DNA of 60,816 nt from JAHBNG01 sp039028975 (GCA_039028975.1 JBCCHB010000102.1:1-60816), one strand, 5' to 3'; shown: positions 24,891 through 34,090, counted from the stretch's first letter. Translations and numbers: made by a program. Notes: generated from the letters alone by a model not told the origin.

Positions 24891-26012
24891 TCAATCACAA
24901 GCCATTTCTTGTTGTTTTGCAGACTCAAGCAGACTCCTCAGGTACTGATGGAGCCAAGCAGGAAAATTATTGCCATTCGCACTAAAAGATGGATCATTGC
25001 CTGTGAGTTGCTTACGCGCCATATCCCACAGCCATGGGCAACTCCAGAGCTTGTCTTCATCGGCAAAGCCTTGTGTCATACTCAGAAAGTCCTGCAATGC
25101 CGTCTCTTCGCCACCCCACCTCGTATACTCTTTTAGATAATGAGTTGCGATTTCTGCCTTGGAGAGGATGGCCTTATCGAGATAATTGTGCAGGATATAC
25201 CCAATGTCATAGAACCGACGACCGATCTTCCAGTCGAGGTCAAAAACCACAAGCCGCTTGCCTTCAGAAGTCATTCTCCAACCCATCTGGTGCGCACCTG
25301 CATCTGGCTGAATTAGGGCATCTTTGGGTATCGATGCAGCTTGTTGGGTCAGGGCAAAGGCATACGCTTTCAACGCCCTAGGGCCATCGGGGTATTGACG
25401 ACACAACACTTGATTCTCAGTACCAACCTCACCCAATGTAGCACTGCCCCAGATTTCTTGTAATTTGGGAATCAGGTACTGTTCAGCATACTGCCACATC
25501 TCACCTACCTGTTCTTCTTGGGTAATAGGTTCTGGGACTTTGAACTCAGTACAGCGCAGCGGTGCAGTGTTGATGCACGCCATGAGGCTTACCAAATCGC
25601 AGATCTCTGCTTCTTTTTGTTCATCAACACCACATTCCGGCAGAAATTCCAAGAAAAGGATCTCTTCTCCATTTGATCCATTCAGATGGCCATAATAAGC
25701 GGGCGTTGGAATGTTTGCCTTTTGCGCGGTATGATAATACGGTGCTTCTCGACTTTCGACGTGCATTTGACGTTTAATGAAGAGGCGTAGTTCGCCGCTT
25801 ACATCAGCCGCTGCCTGATAGGAAAAGGTAGGAATGAGAGAGTCAGAACTCATACCGTTCCCTGTACTCTCGTACTCAATATGTATACTTAGAGATGTGA
25901 TTCGATCTGCTTTGGTTGCCTTCTCCACTATGGGTATCAATTCCAATTTGGGAATACCGAAAAGAATATCAACCGGCCTTGATGGAACTTTTCTGGCAGC
26001 TGATTTACCCAT
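24891..26012 (-). CDS. Aminoglycoside/choline-kinase-like phosphotransferase with altered catalytic loop
   Basis: A 373-residue protein with an APH-type kinase fold. The N-lobe Lys is in LRLFIKRQ and the hinge region in ILFLEFLPE. The catalytic loop, normally H-G-D-x-x-x-x-N, reads QPDAGAHQMG: the Asp is kept, but His and Asn are replaced. The metal-binding Asp follows in LVVFDLDW. Activity is therefore uncertain, or the Gln takes over the Asn role. It follows the permease gene by four bases and is probably the sugar-cluster kinase. The C-terminal half (YDIGYILHNYLDK and beyond) is a normal helical APH tail. Confidence 0.7.
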   Translation of the reverse strand: MGKSAARKVPSRPVDILFGIPKLELIPIVEKATKADRITSLSIHIEYESTGNGMSSDSLIPTFSYQAAADVSGELRLFIKRQMHVESREAPYYHTAQKANIPTPAYYGHLNGSNGEEILFLEFLPECGVDEQKEAEICDLVSLMACINTAPLRCTEFKVPEPITQEEQVGEMWQYAEQYLIPKLQEIWGSATLGEVGTENQVLCRQYPDGPRALKAYAFALTQQAASIPKDALIQPDAGAHQMGWRMTSEGKRLVVFDLDWKIGRRFYDIGYILHNYLDKAILSKAEIATHYLKEYTRWGGEETALQDFLSMTQGFADEDKLWSCPWLWDMARKQLTGNDPSFSANGNNFPAWLHQYLRSLLESAKQQEMACD

Positions 26013-26016
26013 TGGT

Positions 26017-26883
26017 CTAAACCTTAATGGCTCCCGACGTCAACCCCTCCACAAACCACCGACTCGTAAAAAAGAAGAGGACGATCAGTGGAATCGAGCC
26101 AATGAGTAACCCTGCCATCATAAAGCCATAGCGGGTAAAGTATGCAGTCTGGTAAGTCCAAAGCCCAGGCGTCAAGGTTAACAAACTCTGTTGGGTAACA
26201 GTCAAGGCTGGCCAGATCAGGTTGTTCCAGGTGCCGAGAATATTAAGGATCGCGGCCACACCCAGCATGGATTTGCTAAGGGGCAAGGCGATGCGCCAGT
26301 AGCCTTGCCATTCGGTGGCCCCATCAATACGGGCCGCGTCGAATAGCTCTTTGGGTAGACTTTCAAAGAAGGTACGCAAGATGAACATGGCAAAGACTTG
26401 GCCGCCTGCGATCCAAGGCAGAATCATGGCCCAATAGGTGTTAAGCAGCCGTAAATCCTTAACCAAAACAAACGAGGGAATTAAGGTCATGGCAGAGGGA
26501 ACCATCATCAAGGCGAGGACCAAATAGAAGAGAACCTGTCGACCGGGAAATTCTAAAATACCAAAGGCATAAGCCGAAAGAGATGCCAGAACCAATACGC
26601 CGACCACCGTGACGCCACTGACAATGATGCTATTCAGAATAAACTGAGAGACAATCTCCCAGGCAAGTGTGTAGTTCTCCCAATGAAGCGGAAAGGTGAT
26701 CAGAAAGGGTGACCGGGCGAATTGAGGAATCGTCTTGAAGGAGATGAAAAATGCCATAACCAAGGGAGCCAATGCACCAATGGTAAAAAGGCTTAGAATG
26801 AGGATGCGCCACCACTCGCCACGAAAAAGCGAGCTTCGTGATTGAGTGGCGTTCGTCAGCTGAATGCTATCGGTCCGTTGCAT
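26017..26883 (-). CDS. Carbohydrate ABC transporter permease, MalG-like (CUT1)
   Basis: A 288-residue permease with about six membrane helices. The cytoplasmic EAA loop is clear: PKELFDAARIDGATEWQGY followed by IALPLSK, which contacts the ABC ATPase. It ends SGAIKV, typical of MalG/LacG-type CUT1 permeases (VxGLTSGAIKx). It is the second permease gene, three bases after the first. No ATPase gene is in the cluster, so a shared MsmK/UgpC-type ATPase elsewhere is inferred. Confidence 0.92.
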   Translation of the reverse strand: MQRTDSIQLTNATQSRSSLFRGEWWRILILSLFTIGALAPLVMAFFISFKTIPQFARSPFLITFPLHWENYTLAWEIVSQFILNSIIVSGVTVVGVLVLASLSAYAFGILEFPGRQVLFYLVLALMMVPSAMTLIPSFVLVKDLRLLNTYWAMILPWIAGGQVFAMFILRTFFESLPKELFDAARIDGATEWQGYWRIALPLSKSMLGVAAILNILGTWNNLIWPALTVTQQSLLTLTPGLWTYQTAYFTRYGFMMAGLLIGSIPLIVLFFFTSRWFVEGLTSGAIKV

Positions 26884-26886
26884 ATC

Positions 26887-27843
26887 TTAGTATTCTTGGG
26901 TCGTGATATATCTCATGTTAATCAAAGTAAGAATCAGCGTAATCAAAAACATGATCACACCAATGGCTGATGCATACCCCATCTTATTAATGCGGAAGGC
27001 ATTCCAAAACATCCACATGCCTGGAACCATCGTGCTGTTGATGGGTCCACCTTGGGTCATGGCAAAGACGGCGGTGAACTCCTGCACACCCCACATTATC
27101 GTCAGGACTGAGATAAGTTTGATCTGCCCAGCAATCAACGGCAGTTCGATAGACCAAAAGCGTCTAATGCCGTTGGCGCCATCGATCATAGAGCTTTCAA
27201 CAATTTCAAAGGGGATGGCTTGAAGTCCTGCCAGCAGAATTAGAATTGCTACGCCATCTACCCAGGGGAAATTGCGGAGCATAACGGCATAGAGCGCCGT
27301 GTTGGGATCAGAAAGCCAAGCGGTCGTCCAACTTTCTAACCCGATGAACGTTAAGAAAACATTCAGGGGACCAATCGAGTCATCATAAATGAACTTCCAT
27401 AGCATAAGCGGCACAATGGCTGGGATAACCACAGGCAAAATCATCAAGAGTCGAAAAGTATATTTGGTACGGGCCACGCGTAGGCGATGAATCAAAATTG
27501 CAATGAAGAGCGATACGAAGACGGTTGAAAAGACGTACCAAGCCGCCAATTGCAGCATATTGTTCAGGGAACTAACAAAGACCCGATCTGTGGTAAAGAG
27601 TTTGACAAAGTGATCCAACCCAACCCACTTGGCCTCCAACCCCGCGCTCCATTTGAACAAGGAACGGTACAACCCCAACCCCGCCGGATAGTACATAAAG
27701 ACCAGCAGGAAGACAAAGGTGGGCGCAATCATGGCATAAGCCACGCGTCCGCGCCAAATTCTTTGCCACAGCGTCTTCTTAGATGAACCACTTCCCACGT
27801 CGCTAAGAATAGTTGGTTGAGCTGACATTGGCTCAGCAGCCAT
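26887..27843 (-). CDS. Carbohydrate ABC transporter permease, MalF-like (CUT1)
   Basis: A 318-residue permease with about six membrane helices after an N-terminal cytoplasmic stretch. The EAA loop is PFEIVESSMIDGANGIRRF followed by IELPLIAG. The region FAMTQGGPINSTMV is typical of MalF/LacF permeases. An AAAGGAG site lies five bases before the ATG. It is cotranscribed with the binding protein upstream and the MalG-like gene downstream, forming a sugar importer. Confidence 0.92.
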   Translation of the reverse strand: MAAEPMSAQPTILSDVGSGSSKKTLWQRIWRGRVAYAMIAPTFVFLLVFMYYPAGLGLYRSLFKWSAGLEAKWVGLDHFVKLFTTDRVFVSSLNNMLQLAAWYVFSTVFVSLFIAILIHRLRVARTKYTFRLLMILPVVIPAIVPLMLWKFIYDDSIGPLNVFLTFIGLESWTTAWLSDPNTALYAVMLRNFPWVDGVAILILLAGLQAIPFEIVESSMIDGANGIRRFWSIELPLIAGQIKLISVLTIMWGVQEFTAVFAMTQGGPINSTMVPGMWMFWNAFRINKMGYASAIGVIMFLITLILTLINMRYITTQEY

Positions 27844-27957
27844 TGAGTCTCCTTTAAGATGGCCAGATGATTGAGATGCCCCCGATTCTACATTCGGAGA
27901 TGGACGAATTGGGATGAGGAGATAAGTTCACCTCATCTCTTCATTCCATTTTTCGAA

Positions 27958-29454
27958 CTAACAAGAAAGCCCTTCTCGCTCGATATAGCGTTCAGCGTAG
28001 GCTTCAAACTCCTGCTGAACGATAGTGATGGCGTCATCCAATTCCATCTGATCGAGCATGTAGGATCGCCATGCCTGTCCAATGGGTTCAGCCGCTTCAG
28101 CATCCAGCTTGACTTCTTCATAGACAAACATCTGGGTTTCCCCGATTTGGGTGGTGAGGAGGTCAAATGAATCTTGGAAGCGCGGATCAACCTCCACATT
28201 CTTCACATTCGGCATCGTTGTACCGATCTCAGCCTGGATCATATGGATATTCTCTGGAACGGAGATAAAGTGCATGAGATCAATCGCGTTGTCAAGGACA
28301 CCGTCAGTATCTGACGTGGTGGCAATGGCCATTTGATCACCAACTGGGCCACCGATGGGCCATGCTGGGGTTGGTGGTTCGGTAACGTGTGCGCTCAGTT
28401 CGCTGGTTAGAAGTGGTGCAAAGAAGGTATCCCACTCAAAGTCTAACAGTGGATCGTTAAGGAGGCGAGGAACTGACCATGTCCCATTTTCCATAATGGG
28501 TTCCACCTTCTGCAGGAATTTGGCATGGGTATCAGTCGCCTGTGTGGTCCAGTCACCGGGTCGATATTGAACATTCATCTTCCAGAGTTCCATCCACTCA
28601 CGATACTGGGGTAGGTTTGCCGTATATATGCTGTTCTCAATAGCGCAAGCGACCTCTTCATAGGTGGCCGTATCTCTATCTGGGTTGACCATAGGCTCGA
28701 TCTCACCAGCCATAATCATGCCGCCCATCTGCAAACGATACCAATGATCGGTATCAGAGGGGCGACCTGTCCAACCACCATACGCGTCGACACCTTCATC
28801 CCGGAAGGCTTGGCAGACGCTGAGGAACTCAGAATAGGTCTGGGGTGATTCCAATCCAAGTTCATTAAACCAATCTACATTGTAGTAGAAAAAGGTGGTA
28901 ATCAGACCATAGACTAGATTGTAGTACCCATCGCGCATAAGTGCTTCACCCGTGGGGATGGGATAAAACTGATCCAGCCAACGCTCACTGCCAGGGGCAT
29001 CGCCGCTAATATAAGCGTTTGGAAGCTCTAGGAAGGGAGTCAACTCTACCCACCAGTTCTTGTCCAAATCGTCTTTTATATGCCAATGGGCATGGGGGAC
29101 AATATGGGGGATCGTTCCGGCGGCCTGTTGAGCAATGGTCCATTCGCGGCTATTCATGCCTTGAGGAATGCGGATCCATTCGACAGAGGTCCCAGGTTGA
29201 GCCTCTTTGTAGCCTTCCAACACATCTAGGATTTTGTTGTGTGGATTGGGATTATCCTCGCTCAATTCCATACTTTGGGTAGGGGTCCAGCCACCAAAGT
29301 AGGCGGTCAATTCAACGGCAGCACCATCACCTGAGTCACCACCCGCCGGAGAAGCAGCCGGTTGACATGCAATCAGGGTACCTCCCAGACCAACACTCAT
29401 TGTTGCAACACCTACTGCTTTCAAAAAAGAACGTCGAGAGAGCTTTGCAGTCAT
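27958..29454 (-). CDS. Extracellular sugar-binding lipoprotein of ABC transporter, Tat signal
   Basis: A 498-residue extracellular solute-binding protein. The N-terminus has a twin-arginine motif SRRSFLK and a lipobox GTLIAC (Cys30), so it is probably exported folded and lipid-anchored. The mature part is acidic and Trp-rich, as in CUT1 oligosaccharide-binding proteins (FYYNVDWFNELGLESPQTY is a typical hinge-side segment). AAGGAG lies six bases before the ATG. It is the first gene of the importer operon. The sugar bound is unknown. Confidence 0.88.
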   Translation of the reverse strand: MTAKLSRRSFLKAVGVATMSVGLGGTLIACQPAASPAGGDSGDGAAVELTAYFGGWTPTQSMELSEDNPNPHNKILDVLEGYKEAQPGTSVEWIRIPQGMNSREWTIAQQAAGTIPHIVPHAHWHIKDDLDKNWWVELTPFLELPNAYISGDAPGSERWLDQFYPIPTGEALMRDGYYNLVYGLITTFFYYNVDWFNELGLESPQTYSEFLSVCQAFRDEGVDAYGGWTGRPSDTDHWYRLQMGGMIMAGEIEPMVNPDRDTATYEEVACAIENSIYTANLPQYREWMELWKMNVQYRPGDWTTQATDTHAKFLQKVEPIMENGTWSVPRLLNDPLLDFEWDTFFAPLLTSELSAHVTEPPTPAWPIGGPVGDQMAIATTSDTDGVLDNAIDLMHFISVPENIHMIQAEIGTTMPNVKNVEVDPRFQDSFDLLTTQIGETQMFVYEEVKLDAEAAEPIGQAWRSYMLDQMELDDAITIVQQEFEAYAERYIEREGLSC

Positions 29455-29578
29455 CTTTTTCTCCTTGTGGAATGGGACTACGGAATGGGACTACGAAATC
29501 GGAATTGAATAACTTATGGCAGCTAGCCGGCTAATCGGCATATCAGCCAACTCGCTGATCCACTGTCTTCCTGATACG

Positions 29579-30136
29579 CTATAGTTTGCGAACGACATCT
29601 CCGGTACGGATTGCGCCAGGCTGTATTACTTTGGCACAGATCCCTCGTAGATGAAGCTGCTTTCCGACCGTTGAATTGACGAATTTCATGGCGTCTAACC
29701 CAAAGCGGGCCGTGAACTTCTTGCAGCCCATGTGAGGAACCGGCGTCACTTCAACGATAGCTGACCCCATGGAGAGCTGGGTTCCAGCAGGCATATTTTC
29801 TTCGCTCAAATCCATATCGACATAGAGTTGATCACCTGCCAATGACCACCGCTCTTTGCTCTGGCTGACTAAAGCAGTTGAGCGCGAGTTCATGATGTTT
29901 AGCTGCATCTCTGGATGAGCCGAACCATCATTCGTCATCCCACTGCCTCGGGCCTGCCAGTTGTCACCCACAAGCCCTTCGTTCAGATCCAATTCGCCCT
30001 CATCCAAAATTTCGCGCTCATCTGTTTGAGGACGGCGCACAATTAGCTCCAGTACACCCTCATCTTTTGGCGCTTGACGAATCTCGTCCAACCCAGCCTC
30101 CAGTTCAGCCATGGTTAAATGCTTCACATCACTCAT
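29579..30136 (-). CDS. MOSC domain-containing protein
   Basis: A 185-residue MOSC protein. It shows the LIVRRPQTDEREIL opening, the GLVGDNWQARG segment, the NIMNSRSTAL stretch, and the conserved cysteine in PHMGCKKFTARFG. The MOSC domain is the C-terminal module of molybdenum cofactor sulfurases and is also found alone as a sulfur- or metal-handling domain. It is upstream of the sugar-binding gene on the same strand but separated by 124 bases, so it may be independent. Confidence 0.82.
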   Translation of the reverse strand: MSDVKHLTMAELEAGLDEIRQAPKDEGVLELIVRRPQTDEREILDEGELDLNEGLVGDNWQARGSGMTNDGSAHPEMQLNIMNSRSTALVSQSKERWSLAGDQLYVDMDLSEENMPAGTQLSMGSAIVEVTPVPHMGCKKFTARFGLDAMKFVNSTVGKQLHLRGICAKVIQPGAIRTGDVVRKL

Positions 30137-30173
30137 GCGTATTCCCCTTTCAATCCTATGTCACCCTCGAATG

Positions 30174-30307
30174 TATAGATGGTCAGAAAAGTCTTGTACC
30201 GATACTTGTCCAATCAACTCTAGAAAATTCCAATAGGAGAAGACATACCCATGAAGATGGGTACAAGCTTCCCGTCTGCACGGGAACAAGTTTTTCTGGA
30301 ATCTATA
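30174..30307 (+). repeat. Family B palindromic element, copy B4 (long form)
   Basis: A 134-bp element bounded by TATAGAT and ATCTATA. The ends GGTCAGAAAAGTCTTGT and ACAAGTTTTTCTGG are near-inverted. The middle holds small nested hairpins (CCCATGAAGATGGG and TCCCGTCTGCACGGGA). It lies between the second PhyH gene and the MOSC gene. Confidence 0.7.
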
Positions 30308-30334
30308 GTTGATGGAGGTGGCAACTATCTTCAT

Positions 30335-31138
30335 TCAATCATAATTACTGGATCGATGATCACCTAATAGCCTTTTCTGCCTAGGCGTTGTTTGAGCAAG
30401 AATGTCTGGATCAAATTGGAAACGGTTGAGGTAGGGCGGAAACTTTTGGGTGATCATGCGCTTGGCATAGTGAACCTGCAACAGGTAGCGAGTCTGCTCA
30501 CTGGTATTGGCTGTTCCTCGATGCCAGACTTCGCTGCGAAAGATAACGACATCCCCTGCGTTGCACATGATATATTTGGGACCCACTCCTTTATAGTCCA
30601 TATCCCCTTTGGGTGCTCGACCCGCTCTGTGGCTGCCAGGAATAAATTGGGTTGGACCCAGGTCTTTATAGAGATCGTCTAAATAGTAGTGTGCGGTGGT
30701 AATGTAGATGGGAACTTTCACATCGGGATTGGCCATAACCTCTTCAGGCAATTCTAGAGGCTGCCAATCTGCGTGAAGCCCCTGATCCGGCCGGCCTGGC
30801 CCCGTGATCCAGGATGTCATGCCGATAATGTGGCAATCGTCACCGTGGACAGCTTCTTCAATTTCAATGATCTCGGGACGGTCTAGAAAGGATAGAAAAT
30901 GGGGATCACGATTAAAGACATTGTTTATACTGATGTTTAGAAAGCCATTGCTTTCAGGTGTGGTATGTCGATCAAAACTCTCTGGAATTGCATCCAGCCG
31001 CTCCATGGCCCCGCGCAATTCTTGTATTTCCTCTAGGTTGAGGATGTTGGGTAGGTAGACATATCCGTCTTCTTCCAAGGCTCGTACGCGGCTCTCTAAA
31101 TCAGGGTATGCAACAAGGGGAAGGGTGTGGTTCTCCAT
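30335..31138 (-). CDS. Phytanoyl-CoA dioxygenase (PhyH) family protein
   Basis: A 267-residue non-heme iron/2-oxoglutarate oxygenase, distinct from the one at 2197-3045. The H-x-D is in GLHADWQPL (about residue 119), the distal His in VWHRGTAN (about 203), and the 2-oxoglutarate Arg in SEQTRYLL. EEDGYVYLPNIL is the usual N-terminal opening. PhyH genes are often found in sugar-acid clusters of Chloroflexota and planctomycetes. It is on the same strand as the MOSC and importer genes. The substrate is unknown. Confidence 0.88.
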   Translation of the reverse strand: MENHTLPLVAYPDLESRVRALEEDGYVYLPNILNLEEIQELRGAMERLDAIPESFDRHTTPESNGFLNISINNVFNRDPHFLSFLDRPEIIEIEEAVHGDDCHIIGMTSWITGPGRPDQGLHADWQPLELPEEVMANPDVKVPIYITTAHYYLDDLYKDLGPTQFIPGSHRAGRAPKGDMDYKGVGPKYIMCNAGDVVIFRSEVWHRGTANTSEQTRYLLQVHYAKRMITQKFPPYLNRFQFDPDILAQTTPRQKRLLGDHRSSNYD

Positions 31139-31591
31139 AACGTATTGACCTTTGCCGACAAGTATTCTCAGGCTACGATCGGGTGGAATTATGACCTTAT
31201 GGATCGCAGACTGTCATGATTTATAGAGATTATTTTGTGTTCACAGACTATATAGGGCAATCAGTAGCTGAGCGCCGTCGTACAGCCCCAACAGCTATGC
31301 ACAAACTGGGTGATGGGAGAATAATACGCATTATAACATTGAATCCTCAGCCCTGCAATGCCCCTCTTTTTAAGGGGTGTATTCGGGTTTATGGGCGAGA
31401 TGCCCAACGATTGCCCCAGACCTGTATGTGTGGCATTTTGGAGTGAAGATAGTCAAAATGCAGAGAGTTTCTAGGTTCTACAGATAGATTCACACTTGAA
31501 GCTTCGTCTGAACCGTACAACATACTCAGCCCTACCCCTAAATCGGATACCCCCCCTTTTTTGTCAGCCAAGCAGAGCTTCTAGGCACGCT
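31139..31591. other. Non-coding stretch
   Basis: I see no convincing gene here. A short hairpin CCCCTCTTTTTAAGGGG sits at about 31357-31373. The small open frame at 31216-31446 has no ribosome site and no recognisable motif. Confidence 0.5.
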
Positions 31592-31620
31592 TTGACAGGG
31601 TGATAGAAAAGAATTAAAGT
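31592..31620 (+). promoter_or_regulatory. Sigma70-like promoter upstream of the ATPase-wHTH gene
   Basis: TTGACA (31592-31597) and TAAAGT (31615-31620) are 17 bases apart. The long leader that follows contains a 13-base direct repeat, GGTGCGAATTCAC / GGTGCGAATCCAC, at about 31673-31698, possibly an operator. Confidence 0.45.
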
Positions 31621-31815
31621 TACAGTACAACTCTTTGGTAGACACAGGTCATTCCATCGGAGTGGCTCGATGGTGCGAATTCACGGTGCGAATCCACGGT
31701 GTAAGATGATGTTTCAGAGGGAGCGCGACACGCCAGGGAGCTGGAAATGAGTAGGTAGAGAGCCAAATAGGGGTATTTGTGAATTCTTGAATCTTTAGTA
31801 AGGGTAAGGATAAGT

Positions 31816-33210
31816 ATGCATCTGCAAACGATAAAAGGTGGCTACTGGACTGAATTTCCAGATACATACCGCCATGAACAGATTGTGACCATGGCACAAT
31901 GGATTGCTACCGGAGAAAGTGGCGCACTAATTGGGGGGAGCGGTACGGGTAAATCGAATTTGGTGGGCTTTCTCACCACCCGGCCTGATCTCCTGGCGGC
32001 GGCGTTACCGAATCCAAACGAGCCGTTCATCCTGCTTCATTTTGATGTCAACAGCTTACCTGCCCTCACCCTGACCTACTTCTATCGTGGGCTGTTGATG
32101 GCCATGCAAAATGCGCCCACCATCCATGATGGAACCAAGGAGCGGATCAATGCGTTGACTAGCGCTCAAACCAATTGGGACGATGCTTTCTTTGTATTGT
32201 CGACGTTGCAAGCGGCCCATCGCCTACTGATTGAGGACATGGGCGTTAAGGTCGTTTGGCTACTCGATCGCTTTGATGAGGCCTGTCAGCGGTTGGAGTC
32301 TCAGGCGCTGGGTACATTACGTAGTTTGCGCGATCAGGTTAAGGGCAAACTCTGTTACATCGTGGCTACCCGCCATCCCATTGAGCGTCTGTGCAACCTT
32401 GCTGAGATCGATGAGTTCTATGAGCTGATTGCAGCCAATCGCTGCTGGATTGGCCCCATGGTGGAACGAGATGCCCGCTGGATTGTGGCCCAGATGGGCG
32501 AACGGTTGGATCGATCCTTTACCGAGATGGAGACAGGCGCATTGGTTTCCGTTACAGGTGGTTTGCCCGCCTTCCTGAAAGAAGCTTGTACGGCATTGGC
32601 TAATGGTGTCGTCTCGTCTTCCGCAACGCCTAACGAAATGGCCGAAAGTCTTGCCTTGCGTCCCGAGTTTCAGCGCAACTGCCGAGAAATTTGGACTGAC
32701 TTAAGTGAAGAAGAGCAGGTTGCCCTAGTAAACGTGGCCCACGAAGATCCAGCACCAGAGCCATCCTCAGAAGTCATTACATATCTCCAATCGCTTGGGC
32801 TGCTCGTCTCTACTGGCGCGGGATCTCAATCTAAAATCTTTGCCCCAATTTTTGCAGCTTACGTCATAGCCCAAAATATGATGGCAACTCCTACAGCCCA
32901 AGCTGGCATCATGTTACACCCCAAAACCCGCTCCGTGATTCGGGGGGGGATTACGCTAGAGATAGAGTTGACAGCTCATGAAGATCGACTGCTTTCTTAC
33001 TTCCTAGAGCACATAGATGAGGTCTGCACGAAAGATGGTCTTATGAATGCCATTTGGCCTGAAGAGCAAATTGTGGAGGGGATACGAGATGACCGATTGG
33101 CCCAGTTGGTCAAACGACTACGAGACAAGATTGAGCCAATCCCGAACAACCCCCAGTATGTGTTAACAGTTCGAGGTCGCGGGTACCGCTTTGTGCAGGC
33201 ACAGTCTTGA
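31816..33210 (+). CDS. AAA/STAND-type ATPase with C-terminal OmpR-type winged helix
   Basis: A 464-residue protein. Residues about 20-330 form a P-loop ATPase: Walker A GGSGTGKSN (about 41-49), Walker B VVWLLDRFDE (about 146-155), and a sensor-like IVATRHPIE. Residues about 365-462 form an OmpR/PhoB winged helix (ITLEIELTAHEDRLLSYFLEH, then LTVRGRGYRFV as the wing). There is no receiver domain. It looks like a single-protein regulator using ATP binding as its switch, similar in logic to STAND regulators but with the DNA-binding part at the C-terminus. AAGGAT precedes the ATG. The target is unknown; the convergent membrane protein and secreted paralogues lie downstream. Confidence 0.7.
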   Translation: MHLQTIKGGYWTEFPDTYRHEQIVTMAQWIATGESGALIGGSGTGKSNLVGFLTTRPDLLAAALPNPNEPFILLHFDVNSLPALTLTYFYRGLLMAMQNAPTIHDGTKERINALTSAQTNWDDAFFVLSTLQAAHRLLIEDMGVKVVWLLDRFDEACQRLESQALGTLRSLRDQVKGKLCYIVATRHPIERLCNLAEIDEFYELIAANRCWIGPMVERDARWIVAQMGERLDRSFTEMETGALVSVTGGLPAFLKEACTALANGVVSSSATPNEMAESLALRPEFQRNCREIWTDLSEEEQVALVNVAHEDPAPEPSSEVITYLQSLGLLVSTGAGSQSKIFAPIFAAYVIAQNMMATPTAQAGIMLHPKTRSVIRGGITLEIELTAHEDRLLSYFLEHIDEVCTKDGLMNAIWPEEQIVEGIRDDRLAQLVKRLRDKIEPIPNNPQYVLTVRGRGYRFVQAQS

Positions 33211-33260
33211 TTAGAACCCATTTTCTGTGTAGCTTTGTAGAAATGTATTCTCCTTATGGA

Positions 33261-33390
33261 TAAGGCCACTTCACAAAAATAAGTACCCAAAATTTGAGCA
33301 GTGAGCACGCCCTCGTGCGGATAGACTGGCACGGCACCTAGAAGGTAACCGGCCTACTGAACGGGCATTTTATTCTGTGGAGTGGCCTAA
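33261..33390. repeat. Element D: 130-bp inverted repeat, with repeat F copy 2
   Basis: TAAGGCCACTTCACAAAAATAA at the left and its near inverse around 33370-33390 (TGTGGAGTGGCCTAA) bracket the element. Inside, GTGAGCACGCCCTCGTGCGG at 33300-33319 matches the reverse complement of 20890-20926. It sits after the stop of the ATPase gene. Confidence 0.55.
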
Positions 33391-33443
33391 AATCATTGAA
33401 TGATTTGACAAGCAGAAGTACGCAAGCTGCCTCTTGTATACCC

Positions 33444-33848
33444 TCAGAATGCTTGTAGCACCCCAACTAGAATAATCCCGATACCTACAAAAGATGTTAA
33501 GGCCGACAACACGCCACATAGCAGAGGAGCGATTGGCTTCTCCACAAACTCATCTTTAATCTCTAGCAACCAATTGATAGTGTCTTTGGCTCCCAGAAAG
33601 AATGAGGAGGCAACCATGGACCAAGCTGCCGCCAATTCTACACTTTCAGCGAGGGTAGACAGCTCAATCGCCAAGGCGAGACTCATGAGAATTGGGCCCC
33701 ACATAAGCGGGCCAACATGGGCAAAGCGCAGGTATTTGGAGTAGGTGGGATTTTTCTGACGGATAATCGTGGCGGGGATGCCAGTGAGCAGTGAATAGAG
33801 GATATTTAAGACGCCGCCAAGTATGAGTATTTTAGCTGCGAGTTCCAT
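33444..33848 (-). CDS. Small integral membrane protein, unknown function
   Basis: A 134-residue protein not recognised. It has four hydrophobic segments: about residues 3-22 (AAKILILGGVLNILYSLLTG), 42-60, 68-85 and 107-130, with short polar loops and an acidic loop before the last helix. No cysteine pair or motif is visible. The start at 33848 (MELAAKILIL) has AAGGAA about six bases upstream. It lies before family B element B2 and converges with the ATPase-wHTH gene. Confidence 0.6.
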   Translation of the reverse strand: MELAAKILILGGVLNILYSLLTGIPATIIRQKNPTYSKYLRFAHVGPLMWGPILMSLALAIELSTLAESVELAAAWSMVASSFFLGAKDTINWLLEIKDEFVEKPIAPLLCGVLSALTSFVGIGIILVGVLQAF

Positions 33849-33882
33849 TGTTCTTCCTTTACGCGTCTCAAACCGCACAAAA

Positions 33883-33976
33883 TATAGATGGCCAGAACAG
33901 TTCTGTCTTCACTTTCGGAATTCTCCGGAGTAAGATTGGGCAAGATTCGAGACAAGACTTTTCTGGCAAAGGATAA
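33883..33976 (+). repeat. Family B palindromic element, copy B2
   Basis: About 94 bp, starting TATAGATGGCCAGAACAG and ending GACAAGACTTTTCTGGC followed by AAAGGATAA. It is located directly upstream of the small membrane protein gene. Confidence 0.7.
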
Positions 33977-33999
33977 TAAGCCGGTCAAAACGTAGCAAA

Positions 34000-34033
34000 C
34001 GGGCCAAGGATCTCTTTAAAACGCCTTGGCCCG
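34000..34033 (-). terminator. Hairpin after the last secreted paralogue
   Basis: CGGGCCAAGG (34000-34009) pairs perfectly with CCTTGGCCCG (34024-34033), about 60 bases past the stop of the 34091-34579 gene. There is a weak T tract only. Confidence 0.5.
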
Positions 34034-34090
34034 CTTAAGTTATAAAACGTATATCATCGGTTACTGGATATTTATAGTGAATACGAGGGT

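Noticed and set aside
31216..31446. Small gene in the 31139-31591 gap
   Set aside because: No ribosome site, no recognisable motif and unusual composition; likely a chance open frame.
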